Assembly: GCF_963678635.1 (NCBI RefSeq)
Contig: NC_087068.1
Span: 45,553,013-45,617,012 of the forward strand
DNA length: 64,000 bases
Direction: 5' to 3'
Source: Symsagittifera roscoffensis
Lineage: Eukaryota > Xenacoelomorpha > Acoela > Convolutidae
Both the position numbers and the translations under genes were made by a program. Within the stretch, counting starts at the first letter, position 1. Each line of letters begins with the position of its first letter. This document shows positions 1-13,156 of the stretch, piece by piece. Below the pieces are notes generated by a model, which was not told the DNA's origin, ran no database searches, and saw nothing but the letters and a program-made list of their open reading frames with translations.

Positions 1-1909
1 TTCTTAAAAAGGAATAAGAGGTCCTGTATGCAACCTGTACTCTAATTGATTGATAAACTATTTCATCCAGCATGTATTACACGAACAAACCGGTGCTAAA
101 TTGGAATTCATTCTCAATTCCTCATTTTGCTATCGTGCTCTAAAAAAAACTTTACCTTGTCCTCTAACCTAACTTAATTCAAATCCAAACTTAATCATCT
201 TAAAAGGAAAAAAATTTCGGCCCAAAAGAGAGAAGGAACTATCTAGGCCCACTACGAAAGGATCTATGAGGTGTGTTTTTTTTTTCTGACTGACGTTTTT
301 CAACGAACAAACTGAGAGAAATTCAATGAGCTTATGCTAACTTAAGGTCATATTCACAATAAATCAACACTAATATGAGCTGCTAATTTAGTACAAATTT
401 AAAATTTAATTTTTTACCCAATTTTAATCAAATTAAGTCCAAATAATTTTCCATTTTCAAATAAGTCAGATTGACCTGATTTAAATTCCATTTTAACAGA
501 GTTTTGCCCAAAAACTGTCAAAAAAAAAATCCGATAAAGCAAAGTAATTTTCCATTTTATGTTCTCAGAATATATCAAATAACGCCAAATTAGGCAAGAT
601 AAGTTTCGATTTCAACAGAATTTTGTACAGTTTATATCGGGACAGGTCCAATTAGGCAAATTAAACTCCCCTTTTAACAACATTTTGCACATTTCTGGTC
701 AGAATATACCTGAATAAATTAAATAAATTTACATTTTAACATTTTTGTCAATTTGTGATCAAAATAAGCACAAACAAGATACGTAAGCTACAACTTAACC
801 TAAACAAATTTCCTTACCATTCAGCCACTTAAAATAGAAGAACTGCCAACAAATCTCTGAACCACACAATTTTGCTCAAAATAAGCATAATTAACATAGG
901 AAAACTGACAATTAACCTGAAACTCACCCAATGTTGTTCCAAATAAGCACAAAAAAGATCAATAAATCGCCAATTAAACTCGACATTCACCCAAACTTGA
1001 TCAACACAAAACCAGTTAAGATGGCTGCCTATTTCAGATTTTAAAAAATTTCAAGCAATACGAGCAAAATAGCGCAATTAATCTAAAAAATTTAAAATTT
1101 TTCATGGAAAATACCCTTTTTGATCAAAACATGTCCTTAAAAGACCAGAAAAAGTCAAACTTAGCCAAATGTAGAAAAAAAAGCCAAATAAGGTAGTAAA
1201 ACTTCAAAATACACTAAATTTACCCAAAGTTGTTAAAAATTAGCCAAATTAAGATAAACTAGATTAAATTTAACTGAACTTCACCCAAAATTGGTCCGAA
1301 TAACCCCTACTAAATTAGATATAACTCAGTTCTATTTTTAAAAAATTACCAAAAACTGGTCAAAGTGAACTTAAATTGGCGAAAAACTAACATAAGCAGT
1401 AGATTGATCAAAGTTCATTTTTTTCAAATAAATTTCAAATAAAACAGAAAATTACCCATTAACTCAACAAACACAACGCTCAATTAGAAGAGAGTTTACC
1501 CCAATTTAGTCAAACTGATTTTTTTTATTTGCTTGAAAGTCAGATAATTATACAAATAGTTCACTGTTTGGCTATTTGAGCTAATTAAAATAAATGAAAA
1601 TGGAAAAAAGCTACAAAATTAATCAGAAAAAGCTAACGCGAAAGCATTGAAAGCTAAATTCAGCTAAAATTAGTTCACTTTTTTAAAGTTAGTCTCAAAT
1701 ATTAATAGAACAAGTTCATATAGGTTGAGTTGTCACCAAAATCCTATCAAATTCAACTCTTTTATGACTTTGAAAAAAGTACTACTGGAATTTATTTAGA
1801 TTATATAAATAAAAGAAAAAAACCTAAAGCTTAGCCAATTCCGTTCAACAGTCAACTTAATTACCGTAGAAAAGCATTATTTAAAGAAAGAAATAACATA
1901 GAAGTGAAA

Positions 1910-2155
1910 TCAATTTAATTAACTCGACCTTTGCTTTAAGATAACAATAAAAGTAGGAATTAAAACGACTAAAACTCTTTCGTATATTACTATTCGAATC
2001 ACGAATTTTTAATCCTTCTCCGAAGATACACTCTAGAAAAAATATAGTTCTCCAACAAATAAACATTCCAGAAAACATAATCTATTTACCAGACGAGTGA
2101 TTAACTGCTTCGCTTCTGATTGCTTTTTAAAATAACGCTAGATCATTTTAAAGTG
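1910..2155 (+). pseudogene. Decayed copy of small upstream ORF alpha (element 1)
   Basis: Not open, but the DNA from about 2040 to 2130 aligns by eye with 31130-31220 inside the intact small ORF at 30938-31258. Both have 'ctccaacaaataaa' or 'cttcagcaaataaaaatac', then 'cataatctatttaccaga' or 'cataatttgtataccgga', then 'attaactgcttcgcttc' or 'attaattgcttcactcc', then 'gattgctttc/t'. It sits in the same place relative to gag as in the intact element. Function unknown. Confidence 0.5.
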
Positions 2156-2424
2156 TCCCATTCATACCTAAAACCCAATTAAAAATAATTCGAAGCTGTT
2201 TGAAACAAACTTTTAGGAAAAACAAAAGCTTGAATAAACAACAATCCTAACAAAAAACCTGGTCAAAAAATTCAAAGAACCATGTTCCTTAAAATGGTAT
2301 TTTTTAGCCAAAACTGAAAAACTTCAGAAAGATCTTCGCATTAATACAAAAAACGTAAAACTATTGTAAAACTTCTAACTAGTAAAATAAACATAAGCAA
2401 CTTTAAAGCTCTTAATCAGAGTTA

Positions 2425-2610
2425 AGTCCACAAAGTTACAAAGTAAATTGCCAACATCCAAAAAGATCAAGTTATCCTCTTGTCCAAACTTCCCAACCAA
2501 AATAATCACGAATTAACTATTTTTCCCACAACAATACACCAGAAAGAACTTTTATTCAAAAAAGCTTCCTAGCACTAATATTATATTCAAAAAAAGTTAT
2601 TACCAAACCC
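2425..2610 (+). pseudogene. Decayed copy of small upstream ORF beta (element 1)
   Basis: The segment around 2452-2530 matches 31490-31570 of the intact ORF at 31401-31685: 'acatccaaaaagatcaa', 'cacgaattaac', and the following 'caacaatacacc' against 'cagcaatacccc'. Reading frame is lost. It lies about 130 bases upstream of the ruined gag start, as in the intact element. Confidence 0.55.
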
Positions 2611-2738
2611 AATTAACTTCGGAATAATTGATTAAAAAATTGATTAAAAAATTTTTTTAACTCTCACAATTGATCAGTACCCAAAAAAGTCCAAGAATTT
2701 AAGTACTAATAACCAAATTTATTAAGGATAAAACAAAA

Positions 2739-3425
2739 ATGGCAAAAAAGTATCATATCCAGATCTAGCTCTTAAAAAGCTTTCAGGTTTCGACCCGAAT
2801 GAAGATGCAAGAAGTTTTCTCAAAAGAGTAGAAAAAAAAGATAGTTTTTCCCTAAGCGCTGGACCAACAGGCCCATACGATGATCAAGACTCATTTAAAA
2901 AAGACAAAAAGATGTATTTCGTTCATTATTACGAGGTCCAGCCGCTCAATGGTATCAGGGATTAGCAGCACACTTAGATTGGAATGGTATAAGAGAGCAG
3001 TTTATAGAGAGATTCACTGATGATATGGATAAGTATAGAAGACGAATGGAAGCATAAAACGTAAAAAGTCAACCTGATGATTTCATCAAAAGTTTTATTT
3101 ACACACTTTAAGCACTGCAATAGGTCGTGAATGACCAATTTCTACTTTTAATGATGATCAAACAAAATAAAAAAAAATTGAATTTTTTGTGCGAGGTTTG
3201 AGATTGCCAGTTTTGAAACAACCAGCACATCAATTTCTAATTGAGAATGCACCTGCAACTTGGCAACAATTAAAAAGTCATATAGCTAACAAAGAATGTT
3301 AAGTTTCATCGCTTGTAGTGAATTCACTGCAACAGCCTCAATCCGTGTTTTTGACAAATCGGAATTTGAAAGAATAAGGGATCAAGTCAAGGAATTACCA
3401 GTATTAATGAAAGATCACAAAAAAA
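2739..3425 (+). pseudogene. gag: gag pseudogene of gypsy element 1
   Basis: Starts at an ATG at 2739 and reads like the intact Gag at 31779-32873: Pro-Asp-Leu-Ala-Leu, Phe-Asp-Pro-Asn-Glu-Asp-Ala-Arg, the capsid-like 'RGPAAQWYQGLAA' at about 2932-2970, and 'EQFIERFTDD'. Frameshifts (for example near 2900) and stops (for example TAA just before 3060) interrupt it. The part corresponding to the C-terminal zinc knuckle is not recognisable. Structural capsid protein of a Ty3/gypsy retrotransposon, no longer functional. Confidence 0.85.
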
Positions 3426-4425
3426 CTAAACGCATTCCCTAAACCAATTGAACCAAGAAAGAAACAAAATCATACCTGATCCTGCAAAAATTTTCGCAAA
3501 TCAGATCGCAGAGGAAGCGTTTGTTTGGAACATCGGAACCATAAAGAACAAAATCAGAAAACAACACAATGTCGAGAAACTTTTTCAGACAATTACAATA
3601 GCAGATCTAGATTCAGAAACCGAACCAGAGACTAGAAACTATAACAGAGACCATCACAGAAACTACGAAACTAGATGATCCAAATTCAACAAGAGTTGTT
3701 TCCATTGGACCTCCAAATTTAGTCGTTATAAAAGTAGTATCTTTCAAAGTTGATAAAACGATTATACACCTATAACACATTCAGTTTCCCTTAAAAAACC
3801 AAATTCTATTCTGTTCAACATTCCTACCGGAATTAAAACTGTAAGACTCGAAAGAGCCATAGGTAAAAAGAATGAGATTATAAAAAAGAATTCAAAACCC
3901 ATGTTTAGTGTGCAAGATAACTTTATGGAAACTTAGTTAAGCAACGTCGAAGAGTTTAATCAAATTTTCCACAAAGTGAACAACTAAAGTTTCAGTTTGA
4001 AAAAGACCCATTAGAAACAAGAATATAAACAAAAGACAAAAAAAAACAGAAGGAGTTTGATTACACCAATAATTACGAACAAGAAACCGATTCCAGTAAA
4101 GAGCTAAGACATCTCAAACTAAACACAGATTTAAAATTTAAGGTTAACCTGAAAAATGCAAATGAAAGAAATTCAATTTAATCTTGATAACAAAAATTAA
4201 GAAACTCGATTTAACCCATACGATTTACCCAAATTCTACATATTCGGTTTTCCCAATCAGATATCAACAAAAAGCCAAATCACAAGATTAAATGATCATT
4301 TTGATACAAAACAGAGATGTACATTCACAGCAAATATGTGATAGAAATTAGTAAAACAATTTTTTCATATTAAACTGCTTACCAAATGAAAACTAACAAA
4401 GCAAAGACCCTCAAGAGAACCATTG
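3426..4425 (+). pseudogene. Decayed protease and pre-RT region of gypsy element 1
   Basis: Between the gag remnant and the RT fingers. Faint similarity to the post-protease part of the intact element (33380-33600) is seen around 3810-3930, for example 'ccggaattaaaactgt'. No DTG protease motif could be found. An open stretch at 3448-3678 is not recognisably conserved and is probably accidental. Confidence 0.4.
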
Positions 4426-6188
4426 CCTTATCAGGAAAAAATGATTAGCTTTTTTGATTAATTAAGTAAATGTTAGATTATAAGAGAAATTAGAAGCAGG
4501 ACAAAAACGGAATCCGAAATTACAATCCTATAGTAATACTACCAAATAGTAACATCGTTAAACTTGTCTTTGACGCAAATTATTTGAACTCAATAACTGT
4601 TTTGAATAGATATTCATGGCCACTTGAGCCTATAGGGTCATTTATCACTTATTTAAGTGGTCACTATTTTACAACAAGCGACTTGTGCTCAGCTTATAAT
4701 CAATTATCACTCAACAAAGAAACCTAACAACTAACAAATTTTGTCATAGGATCAAAACAGTGTACCTTCAAAAGAAGCTTCTGTGGACTTTTCGGTCTAC
4801 CCCATTGTTTCAGCAGAATAATTCTAATAATTTTAAACAATTAATAAAAACAAAACAAACCGTATACTTTATTGACGCTACAGTTTTTCAAGCTAAGGCT
4901 GTTAGAACTGCTAAGAAGAAAAATTTGAAAGCACTTTTTTGTAATTTATTGCTAAAATAAATATTTCATCTAGTCATGACAAACAATGCACTATTAAGAA
5001 ATCCAAGATTGAAAGCTCAACCAGAGAAAATAATGTTTTTACTAAGGCAAGTACAATGTTTAGGTCATGTAGTAAGTAAAGACAGTATACAATAAGTAAA
5101 ATGAAGATAAAAAACCTTAAGACATTAAGAATTCCGGAAAAAAAGCGAAACGTTGTAGAACTCTATGATTCTATAGTATGTACATGAAAAATTTGCATGT
5201 CGATTCGAAGCCCTTTTATGATCTACTTAGAAACGATACTGATTTCAAGTGGACTCCAAAACCTGACGAACTGTTTCTAAAAAAGTAAAAGACAGAATAA
5301 GTGCCGCTACTATCTTAACCAAAAGAGAATTATTTTAATGTCACAGTATATTCATCATTTATAGGGATAGAATCAAGTTTGATGCAAAAATTTTTCTGAA
5401 TAAAACACATAATGATGTTTATTTCAGGAGTTTTTTTTGAAAAAAAAAGAACAAAAAATGTCAATTACTGCTAAACAACTCTGTGGCGTAGTGTCAGTTT
5501 TACAAATTTTTGAACACTTCATATCAATCACGAAGCTTTAGTTTATATATAGGGCAGAAGAGGCAAACGTTCACAGATATATATTTTAGATTTATGTTAG
5601 TTATATCTCAGTTTGACAATTTCTGTTTCAAAACCAAAAAGGGACAACCTAATTTTTCCAGATACACTCAGTAGAAATTCAATAGTAAACATCTTGAAAA
5701 ACACTAATTGAAATTTAAAAAGAAAACCGATCTATTTTCTATTTTACTATGAAGTTGGTAACAAAGAAAAATAGTTCACTGTACACGTTTCCGAGAAAAA
5801 GCATTTTGACAAAACTTTCCCAGTCCTAAAACCAACTAGATTAGCAATTACAGAGCTTAAAGTTAACAACAAAAATTAACCAACGTTTCACATGGAAATA
5901 TGAAAGAGAGTATGTGTTCTCTGTTTGAAATTAGTGATTGTTTTTTACAAAGATGTTCGATAAACCAATATAAGATGATATCAAAAAAGAAGCCTCTTCA
6001 TACCTTAAATGAAAAAAAAAATCAGACCAGAATTACTCTGAACTGTACTTTGAGTTAAATGACACTCCAGCCCAATTAGAAAACTTTATTTCAAATTATG
6101 ACTTAGATAACCAAGAAAACATAATTGATTTTGAAACCACTGTAGACGACGAAAAACGTTGTCAAATTTTTTACTTTCAAATCCTTTA
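4426..6188 (+). pseudogene. pol: RT-RNase H remnant, tandem copy A
   Basis: RT fingers begin near 4425 (…EKMI…), followed by 'LVFDANYLNSITVL', 'RYSWPLEPIGSF', and 'YFTTSDLCSAYNQL', which contains motif A (the Asp of TSD). Then 'SKQCTFKR' and 'GLFGLP', with motif B degraded. The open run 4760-4960 ends in 'YFIDATVFQA', the position of the catalytic Tyr-Ile-Asp-Asp box with the second Asp changed to Ala. RNase H remnants follow to about 5600 ('EALVY' near 5533). The repeated unit starts at 4533 and recurs at 6189 and 7845. Dead gene. Confidence 0.8.
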
Positions 6189-7844
6189 GTAACACTACCA
6201 AAAAGTAACATCGTTTAACTTGTCATTGACGCAAACTATTTGAACTCAATAACTGTTTTGAGTAAATATTCATGGCCACTTGAGCCTATAGGGTCCTTTA
6301 ACACTTTTTTTTAGTGGTCACTACTTTACCACAAGCAACTTGTGCTCAGCTTTTGATCAAGTATCACTCAACAAAGATCCCCAACAACTAACAAACTGAG
6401 TCATAGGATTAAAACAGTGTGCCTTCAAAAGAAGCTTCTTTGGACTTTTCGGTCTACCCCATTGTTTCAGCAGAATAATTCTAATAATTTTGAACAATTG
6501 ATAAAAACAAAACAAACCATATACTTTATTGACGCTACAGTTTTTCAAGCTAAGACTGTTAGAACTGCTAACAAGAAAAGTTTGAAAGCACTTTTTTGTA
6601 AAATATTGCTAAAATAAATATTTCATCTAGTCATGACAAACAATGCACTATTAAGAAATCCAAGATTGAAAGCTCAACCAGAGAAAATAATGTTTTTACT
6701 AAGGCAAGTACAATGTTTAGGGCATGTAGTAAGTAAAGACAGTATACAATAAGTAAAATGAAGGTAAAAAACCTTAAAACATTAAGAATTCCGGAAAAAA
6801 AGCGAAACGTTGTAGAACTCTATGATTCTATAGTATGTACATGAAAAATTTGCAAGTCGATTCGAAGCCCTTTTATGATCTACTTAGAAACGATACTGAT
6901 TTCAAGTGGACTCCAAAACCTGACGAACTGTTTCTAAAAAAGTAAAAGACAGAATAAGTGCCGCTACTATCTTAACCAAACGAGATTTATTTTAACGTCA
7001 CAGTATATTAATCATTTATAGGGATAGGATCAAGTTTGATGCAAAATTTTTCTGAATAAAACACATAATGTTGTTTATTTCAGGAGTTTTTTTTTGAAAA
7101 AACAAGAACAAAAAATGTCAATTACTGCTAAACAACTCTGTGGCGTAGTGTCACTTTTACAAATTTTTGAACACTTTATATCAATCACGAAGCTTTAGTT
7201 TATATGTAGGGCAGAAGAGGCAAACGTTCACAGATGTATATTTTAGATTTATATTAGTTATGTCTCAGTTTGACAATTTCTGTTTCAAAACCAAAAAGGG
7301 ACAACCTAATTTTTCCAGATACACTCAGTAGAAATTCAGTAGTAAACATCTTGAAAAACACTAACTGAAATTTAAAAAGAAAACCGATCTATTTTCTATT
7401 TTACTATGAAGTTGGTAACAAAGAAAAATAATTCACTGTACACGTTTCCGAGAAAAAGCATTTTGACAAAACTTTCCCAGTCCTAAAACCAACTAGATTA
7501 GCAATTACAGTGCTTAAAATTAACAACAAAAATTAACCAACGTTTCACATGGAAATATGAAAGAGAGTAGGTGTTCTCTGTTTGAAATTAGTGATTGTTT
7601 TTTACAAAGATGTTCGATAAACCAATATAAGATGATATCAAAAAAGAAGCCTCTTCATACCTTAAATGAAAAAAAAATCAGACCAGAATTACTCTGAACT
7701 GTACTTTGAGTTAAATGACACTCCAGCCCAATTAGAAAACTTTATTTCAAATTATGACTTAGATAACCAAGAAAACATAATTGATTTTGAAACCACTGTA
7801 GACGACGAAAAACGTTGTCAAATTTTTTACTTTCAAATCCTTTA
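6189..7844 (+). pseudogene. pol: RT-RNase H remnant, tandem copy B
   Basis: Second copy of the 1656-bp unit, nearly identical to copy A. Both share the same deletion in the RNase H part ('gaacacttcatatcaatcac' or 'gaacactttatatcaatcac') and the same ~580-bp segment after RNase H. The catalytic box again reads Ile-Asp-Ala. The final ~580 bases (about 7260-7844) carry coding-like pieces such as 'SELYFELNDTPAQLENF' that are not present after copy C. Confidence 0.8.
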
Positions 7845-8985
7845 GTAATACTACCAAAAAGTAACATCGTTTAACTTGTCATTGACGCAAACTATTTGAA
7901 CTCAATAACTGTTTTGAGTAAATATTCATGGCCACTTGAGCCTATAGGGTCCTTTATCACTTTTTTTTAGTGGTCACTACTTTACCACAAGCAACTTGTG
8001 CTCAGCTTTTGATCAAGTATCACTCAACAAAGAAACCCAACAACTAACAAATTGAGTCATAGGATTAAAACAGTGTGCCTTCAAAAGAAGCTTCTTTGGA
8101 CTTTTCGGTCTACCCAATTGTTTCAGCACATTAACCCCATTTATTTTGAACTATTGAAAAAAAAACAAATCGTATTCTCTATTGACGCTACACTTTTTCA
8201 GGCTACGACTGTTAGAACTGCTAAGAAGAAAAGTTTGAGAGCACTTATTTGTAAAACATTGCTAAAATAAATATTTCAGCTAGTCATGACAAACAATGCA
8301 CCATTAAGAAATCCAAGATTGAAAGGTCAACCAGAGAAAATAAAGTTTTTAATAAGGCAAATACAATTTCTAGGGCGTGTAGTAAGTAACAAGTAGCGTG
8401 TAGATAGTATACAATCAGTAAAATGAAGGTAAAAAACCTTAAGACATTAAGAATTCCGGAAAAAAAGCGAAACATTGTAGGAACGTTATGATTCTATAGT
8501 ATGTACATGATGAAAAACTTGCATGTCGATTCGGAGCCCTTTTATGATCCACTTAGAAACGATACTGATTTCAAGTGGACTCCAGAACCTGACGAACTGT
8601 TTCTAAAAAAGTAAAAGACAGGATAAGTGCCGCTACTATATTAACCAAACGAGATTTATTTTAATGTCCCAGTATACTCATCATTTATAGGGATAGGATC
8701 AAGTTTGATACAAAAATATTCCGGAATGAAACGCATAGTGTTGTTTATTTCAGGAAATTTTAAAAAATACGAACAAAAAATGTCAATTACTGCTAAAGAA
8801 CTCTGTGGTGTAGTGTCAGTTTTACAAAATTTAGAACACTTCTTATGAGGATTATTTCACCCTATTCATTGATCACGAAGCTTTAGTTTATCTATAGGGC
8901 AGAACAGATCTGTAGGGAGAAGCAAACGTTCACGGATATATTTTAGGTTTACGTTAGTTAGATCTCAGTTTGACAATTTAATAAT
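7845..8985 (+). pseudogene. pol: RT-RNase H remnant, tandem copy C (truncated)
   Basis: Third copy of the unit. It keeps about 24 bases of RNase H sequence that copies A and B have lost (near 8845-8870, reading roughly Phe-Thr-Leu-Phe-Ile-Asp-His-Glu-Ala-Leu-Val-Tyr). It stops resembling them at about 8985, after 'tctcagtttgacaattt', where it continues into the original Pol sequence. So C is the copy joined to the real 3' part of the element. Confidence 0.8.
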
Positions 8986-10139
8986 TACAAGTTTATTTCG
9001 AAGGAAAACTGAGCTATAAACCTTCCATGCAAACTTAATTTGACCAGGATAATTTTTCTAAAACTTTAAACAAACTTAATGAAGAAGGAAAATCATTAGA
9101 TCTTAATAAAGAAACATTTCAAAATGCAACAAAACAACGATCCAGTTTAAAGAAAAAAAACAACTAGTCAAAGAAAACAAGAGAGATATCAAAAGTATTC
9201 ATCAGACAACTCAAAGCCTTATTGTCATACATGAACAAGTTCAAAAAAATGTTATTCACAGAAAGTGTTTCAATCATTGAGCAAGCATGTGATAAGACTG
9301 AAACAAAAGAAACACAAATATGTGTTCTAATGTCACTCATAATGAAAAACATTTGAACTTGCTTTTAGAGATCAACTGTTAGGACTTGTATGTAAATCGA
9401 ACATGAAACAATTGTTTCTGGCCTTGTATGTTTAAATGGATAACACATCTTATAGCAGGGTGTCTTTTGTGTCAACAAAAAATAAACAAAACTGACAGGA
9501 TCTTAATCACATACCATTGAGAAAATGATCAGACACTATACCCTTCCCACGAAAAACAAATTGACCACAAACGCGCTATTAATCCACAATCAATTGATAG
9601 AAGTTTTGCTAGGTAATCGTAGATTTTTTTCACAATTTCTACAAATGTATCCAGTAACAAAAACCGCAAATGCCTCTGTTTTTAAAAAAAACTAGTACTA
9701 CTTAGGAACTCAGAACTGAATTTTAATTCTTAATTCTGTCAAAGTCTACCACTACATAGACACACTTCCATACCTTTTTTTTTAAAGAGAAGAAAACAAT
9801 AATTGTCTTTTATTAAGAGAGAATCAATTCAAGTTTAACTACAGCACAGCATAACAGAAAAGCTTAGAAGCAATTGGAAAAACTCATGGATATCGCAATA
9901 AACACAAATTAGGAAAATCTATTGATTTGAGACACAGGTTTTTGTGGAAAACTACGCTCTAGAAGAGTGAATATCAAAAAACAACTAAATTAGTCAAGAT
10001 CCGGTCCATACACAGTCGTTGAAAATAACCAATGTAATTTTTGAAAATTCACTAGAATCCGACAACAACAAAAAAGTAGCCTACAGAACCTTTTTAGTGG
10101 GATATTTCCTTATGGAAGAAAACGCAAATTAATTATTTT
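8986..10139 (+). pseudogene. pol: Integrase remnant of gypsy element 1
   Basis: Post-RNase H tether and integrase pieces. At about 9425-9475 the translation contains 'WITHLIAGCLLCQQ', the Cys-x2-Cys end of the HHCC zinc domain. Most of the DDE core appears deleted. At about 9900-10020 a C-terminal piece reads 'LGKSIDLRHRFLWK' and 'SGPYTVVE', the latter typical of the Gly-Pro-Tyr/Phe module of gypsy integrases, with frameshifts. Not functional. Confidence 0.65.
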
Positions 10140-10478
10140 ATGATTTTATTCTCAAAAAAGATTCTTTTGAATCATTTTTGTGAAAGCATAATGCAAACAA
10201 GAAATAAAACACTCAACACCCGATCAAATAGTGAATCGTTCCAAACCCCCTCACGGTCACCCAAATTTTTACTGATCGAAATTCATCACAAACGAGAAAA
10301 TAATATACAAGAACCGGAAATCGATCAAGAAAAGATTCTAACCAGAACTGATCCAGATTATCAGGAACATAGAACTGATACTTTACAAACTACCCGTACT
10401 CCTAAAACAATCCATAGAATAATAGTTTTGACGCCTTCCCAAACAGATACCACTAACGAAAGAAATTTAACAGATTAA
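10140..10478 (+). pseudogene. C-terminal tail of Pol, element 1
   Basis: 112-codon open run rich in Thr, Arg, Asp, Glu and Pro, directly after the GPY/F piece. Low-complexity charged tails of this sort end many gypsy Pol proteins, and the minus-strand element has a similar basic tail at 15192-15410. No domain recognised; possibly the only surviving piece of the old Pol frame. Confidence 0.45.
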
Positions 10479-11170
10479 CTTTCACATCATCAATTTCAAG
10501 ACAACAAATTCTTCCCAGTCATCAAGTTTCAAAGAAAACTACTCACAACGCAGAACTTGAGAACGAGCTCGAGGACTAGCCAATTTCCTTGCAGGGTACA
10601 ACTTAACGATACACATTGAAGTTTTAACGAAAATTTCAGATTTAAGCCTTTAACCAGGATCATCAATTATATGTATTAAATAAATGTTACTATCAAAAAA
10701 AAAGTAGCAACACATCATGAGAATCTTTATTAATTTTCTCAAAATAGACAAGATAATAAAATTATTATCAAAATCAAAGAAGTGAGAATGATCAAATATT
10801 AGTGAAATCTTTTATTCACCCTCGAAGTCATTTTACAAGCATCCAGACTGATCAGTATAAAAATATCGGGATTTCCTTTGGAGCCTAGCAAAATGGGATA
10901 GGATTTCAATGGGATGTGTTCTAATAAATTTGAAATCCAATCCCATTGGTAAAACTTAACAATAGATGAGCAATTGTGCATAAACTTTAAATGTTCATTT
11001 TTACTCATCCTTTTTAATTTATCTGTTTATGTTAATATCGTTTTAACTCTAGGACCAAATTGACTATAATTTAAGATATAATGTAACCGAGTCATATAAT
11101 TTAATTTACTAATTGAAACGAAAAGATCTATCAACGACCCATTGTTTCTTTTAGTAAAGGATCAACCGTA
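10479..11170. other. 3' flank of element 1, possible ruined 3' LTR
   Basis: AT-rich, no gene. A purine run 'aaaaaaaaagtagcaac' near 10698 could be a polypurine tract, but the 5' LTR is outside the window, so no LTR can be proved by comparison. Confidence 0.25.
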
Positions 11171-13150
11171 CATTCTCCTCCCCCTTAAGTGACTTACCGT
11201 AGAATGCCCTCTTCAAGCAAGTAATGTTTCTTAAAAACAATTCTGTATAAAAAATGCTTTTCAAACAAACGCATAAAATTGTTTTTTTAACATTTTTTTA
11301 CGCGATTGCATTTGTATGCTGCTAATTTCTTGGATTAACCTTTGAAGTCAATTTTTTTAATAAAACGACAGATTTTGAACAAATCTAGGCTATACTCAAA
11401 TATTTCCCCCCTCCCCTAAATCAATTTGAGAGAGAGAGAGAGAGAGAAAGAAATTGTACGGTTAATCCAAGGGCTGAAACCGCTTGTACACATACCTTAT
11501 ATCTACTTTACAATTCCAAACTTGAGTCTGGAGGCGGGAAAAACAAAAATTTGGTATAGGAATCATTCGAAAGAAAGCCCGTACTAAGGTGATTCTCTGT
11601 GCAAGATCTGAAATTTTTTACTTCTTTCGTAGTTTGATTATCAGATCAGTTTTTTCAAGTTTCAGATCTTGATAAGAATTTGATATCTGAAATTTGGATC
11701 TCAATAGACAGTTTCAGATCTGAAATATTCTTGAAGAACAAATTTCAGATCTCAAAATACAACTGAGAAACCCTTTGTTGGATATTTGCATTTTCATAAA
11801 AAATTGCCTTTACAATTTTGATGTTTCTGCAATACATATTTATGTTTGGAATAACTAGCAGTAAAAAAACTTAGAGCTAAAAAAATTAGCGGTAAAAGCT
11901 CTTTTTGAACTAAATTTCTCGTTAAACTGTGTTGGAAAAATTTCGAAACGTTTTAGAAGACCTTTCAAACTCTTGATTTTCATTCGCTAGTTATGTGACA
12001 CTCTCTCATTTGCGACTTTGCTGAGTACCTGATAGTAGTTAGCAGAAGCTATCAAGTGCGAAAGAATCAAAAATAGCTAAATTTGTGTCAGAATTAATAA
12101 ATTTTTAGATCTGAAATAACCAAGACAAACCAAATTTCAAATCTGAAATTAGATCTGCAATATATTAATTTCAGATCTGAAATAACCATGAAAAATGAAA
12201 AATCTGAAATGAACCCATTCCTAAATTATCCAATCGTTATTTTAACAATTCACAAACCATTTCAACCTGAATTTTATATCTGAAAAGACGGTGACTTAGA
12301 ACATTTACGAGGTACGGGAGGCCAGCTACCATATAAACCACACAAAGTATGGAGAGGTATGAGCCAGTCAAAATGAGCAAATCTATTAGCCAACTAAAAA
12401 GCACGATGTACAAAATGTTAACCAACCGACAGTTACGTTATCTGAGTAGCAGTTTGCCTAGCTTTCGTAAATGTTGCATAAATGGTTTGTAACATTTGTG
12501 AACAACATGCAATATTCCACACAAATTACACAAATTATTTAATTGTCGATTAGTTGATAAACTACGTGATGTACATTTCAAAAAAGTTTTTGCTTGGATG
12601 CTTTTTTAGCTTTGGCAGTTCTTCTCACTGAGAAGTAAGTTTGCTGCAATTTCTGTTATTTAGCTTTAAAAAACTCCGACAAAGTATGTTCCAACTAAGC
12701 GGTACAATCAGTAACCATAATTTTATGATATATCAGAGAGTTAGTCAAACTTTCATTACGAGGACAAACTGCATTTTGTGCATTGTAAGCGATTTCGCAA
12801 CAAGAACGCTCCCTTTGTTCTTCTTTTGTTCTTTCATTTCCTTTGATCGTTCCGACCTATTTTTAACAAGTTTAAAGACTGGTCTCTGGAATCCAGGAAC
12901 TTACAGACACAAAACTGTGCCTCTATCCAATGCACAGTTTGGCCTCGTAATGTTTTCTTTCTGATTCAAGATTGGAAATGTTTCAGAGATGGATGGCCGA
13001 AGTTTGGCAGTGAACTTTCATTCCACCCTCGATGAATATTACCCAACCGACAGTTCGATGATTATTAACCAAAATTCGATCTGCAATAGATTAATTTCAG
13101 TGAACTTAGATCTGCAATAGATTAATTTCAGTGAACTTTCATTCCACCCT
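11171..13150. other. Non-coding stretch with GA run and AGATCT palindromes
   Basis: No convincing gene on either strand; open runs at 12237-12425 (minus) and 12641-12964 (plus) have no recognisable domain and look accidental. Contains a (GA)n microsatellite at 11428-11447. Also holds a cluster of palindromes built on 'tttcagatctgaaa' at 11600-12210, and short direct repeats around 13010-13155 ('ttcattccaccctcgatga' twice, 'gatctgcaatagattaattt' twice). Confidence 0.6.
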
Positions 13151-13156
13151 CGATGA

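Larger units (their letters stand above)
1..2738 (+). repeat. Leader (5' untranslated region) of decayed gypsy element 1
   Basis: AT-rich, stop-filled DNA upstream of a ruined gag gene. From about 380 to 1500 it is a loose quasi-tandem array: variants of a block built from 'ccattttaacagaattttg', 'ggtcaaaataagc' and 'caaattaggcaaattaa' recur every 70-100 bases. The intact relative at 27422-37230 also has a leader of over 2 kb with a different degenerate repeat, followed by two small ORFs and gag, so I read this as the equivalent region. The 5' LTR would be off the left edge. No gene is visible in 1-1900. Confidence 0.5.

Noticed and set aside
12237-12425. Minus-strand hydrophobic run as a missing last exon of the SLC38 gene
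   Set aside because: No family motifs, on the far side of an unrelated retroelement and the gap, and no fitting acceptor phase.
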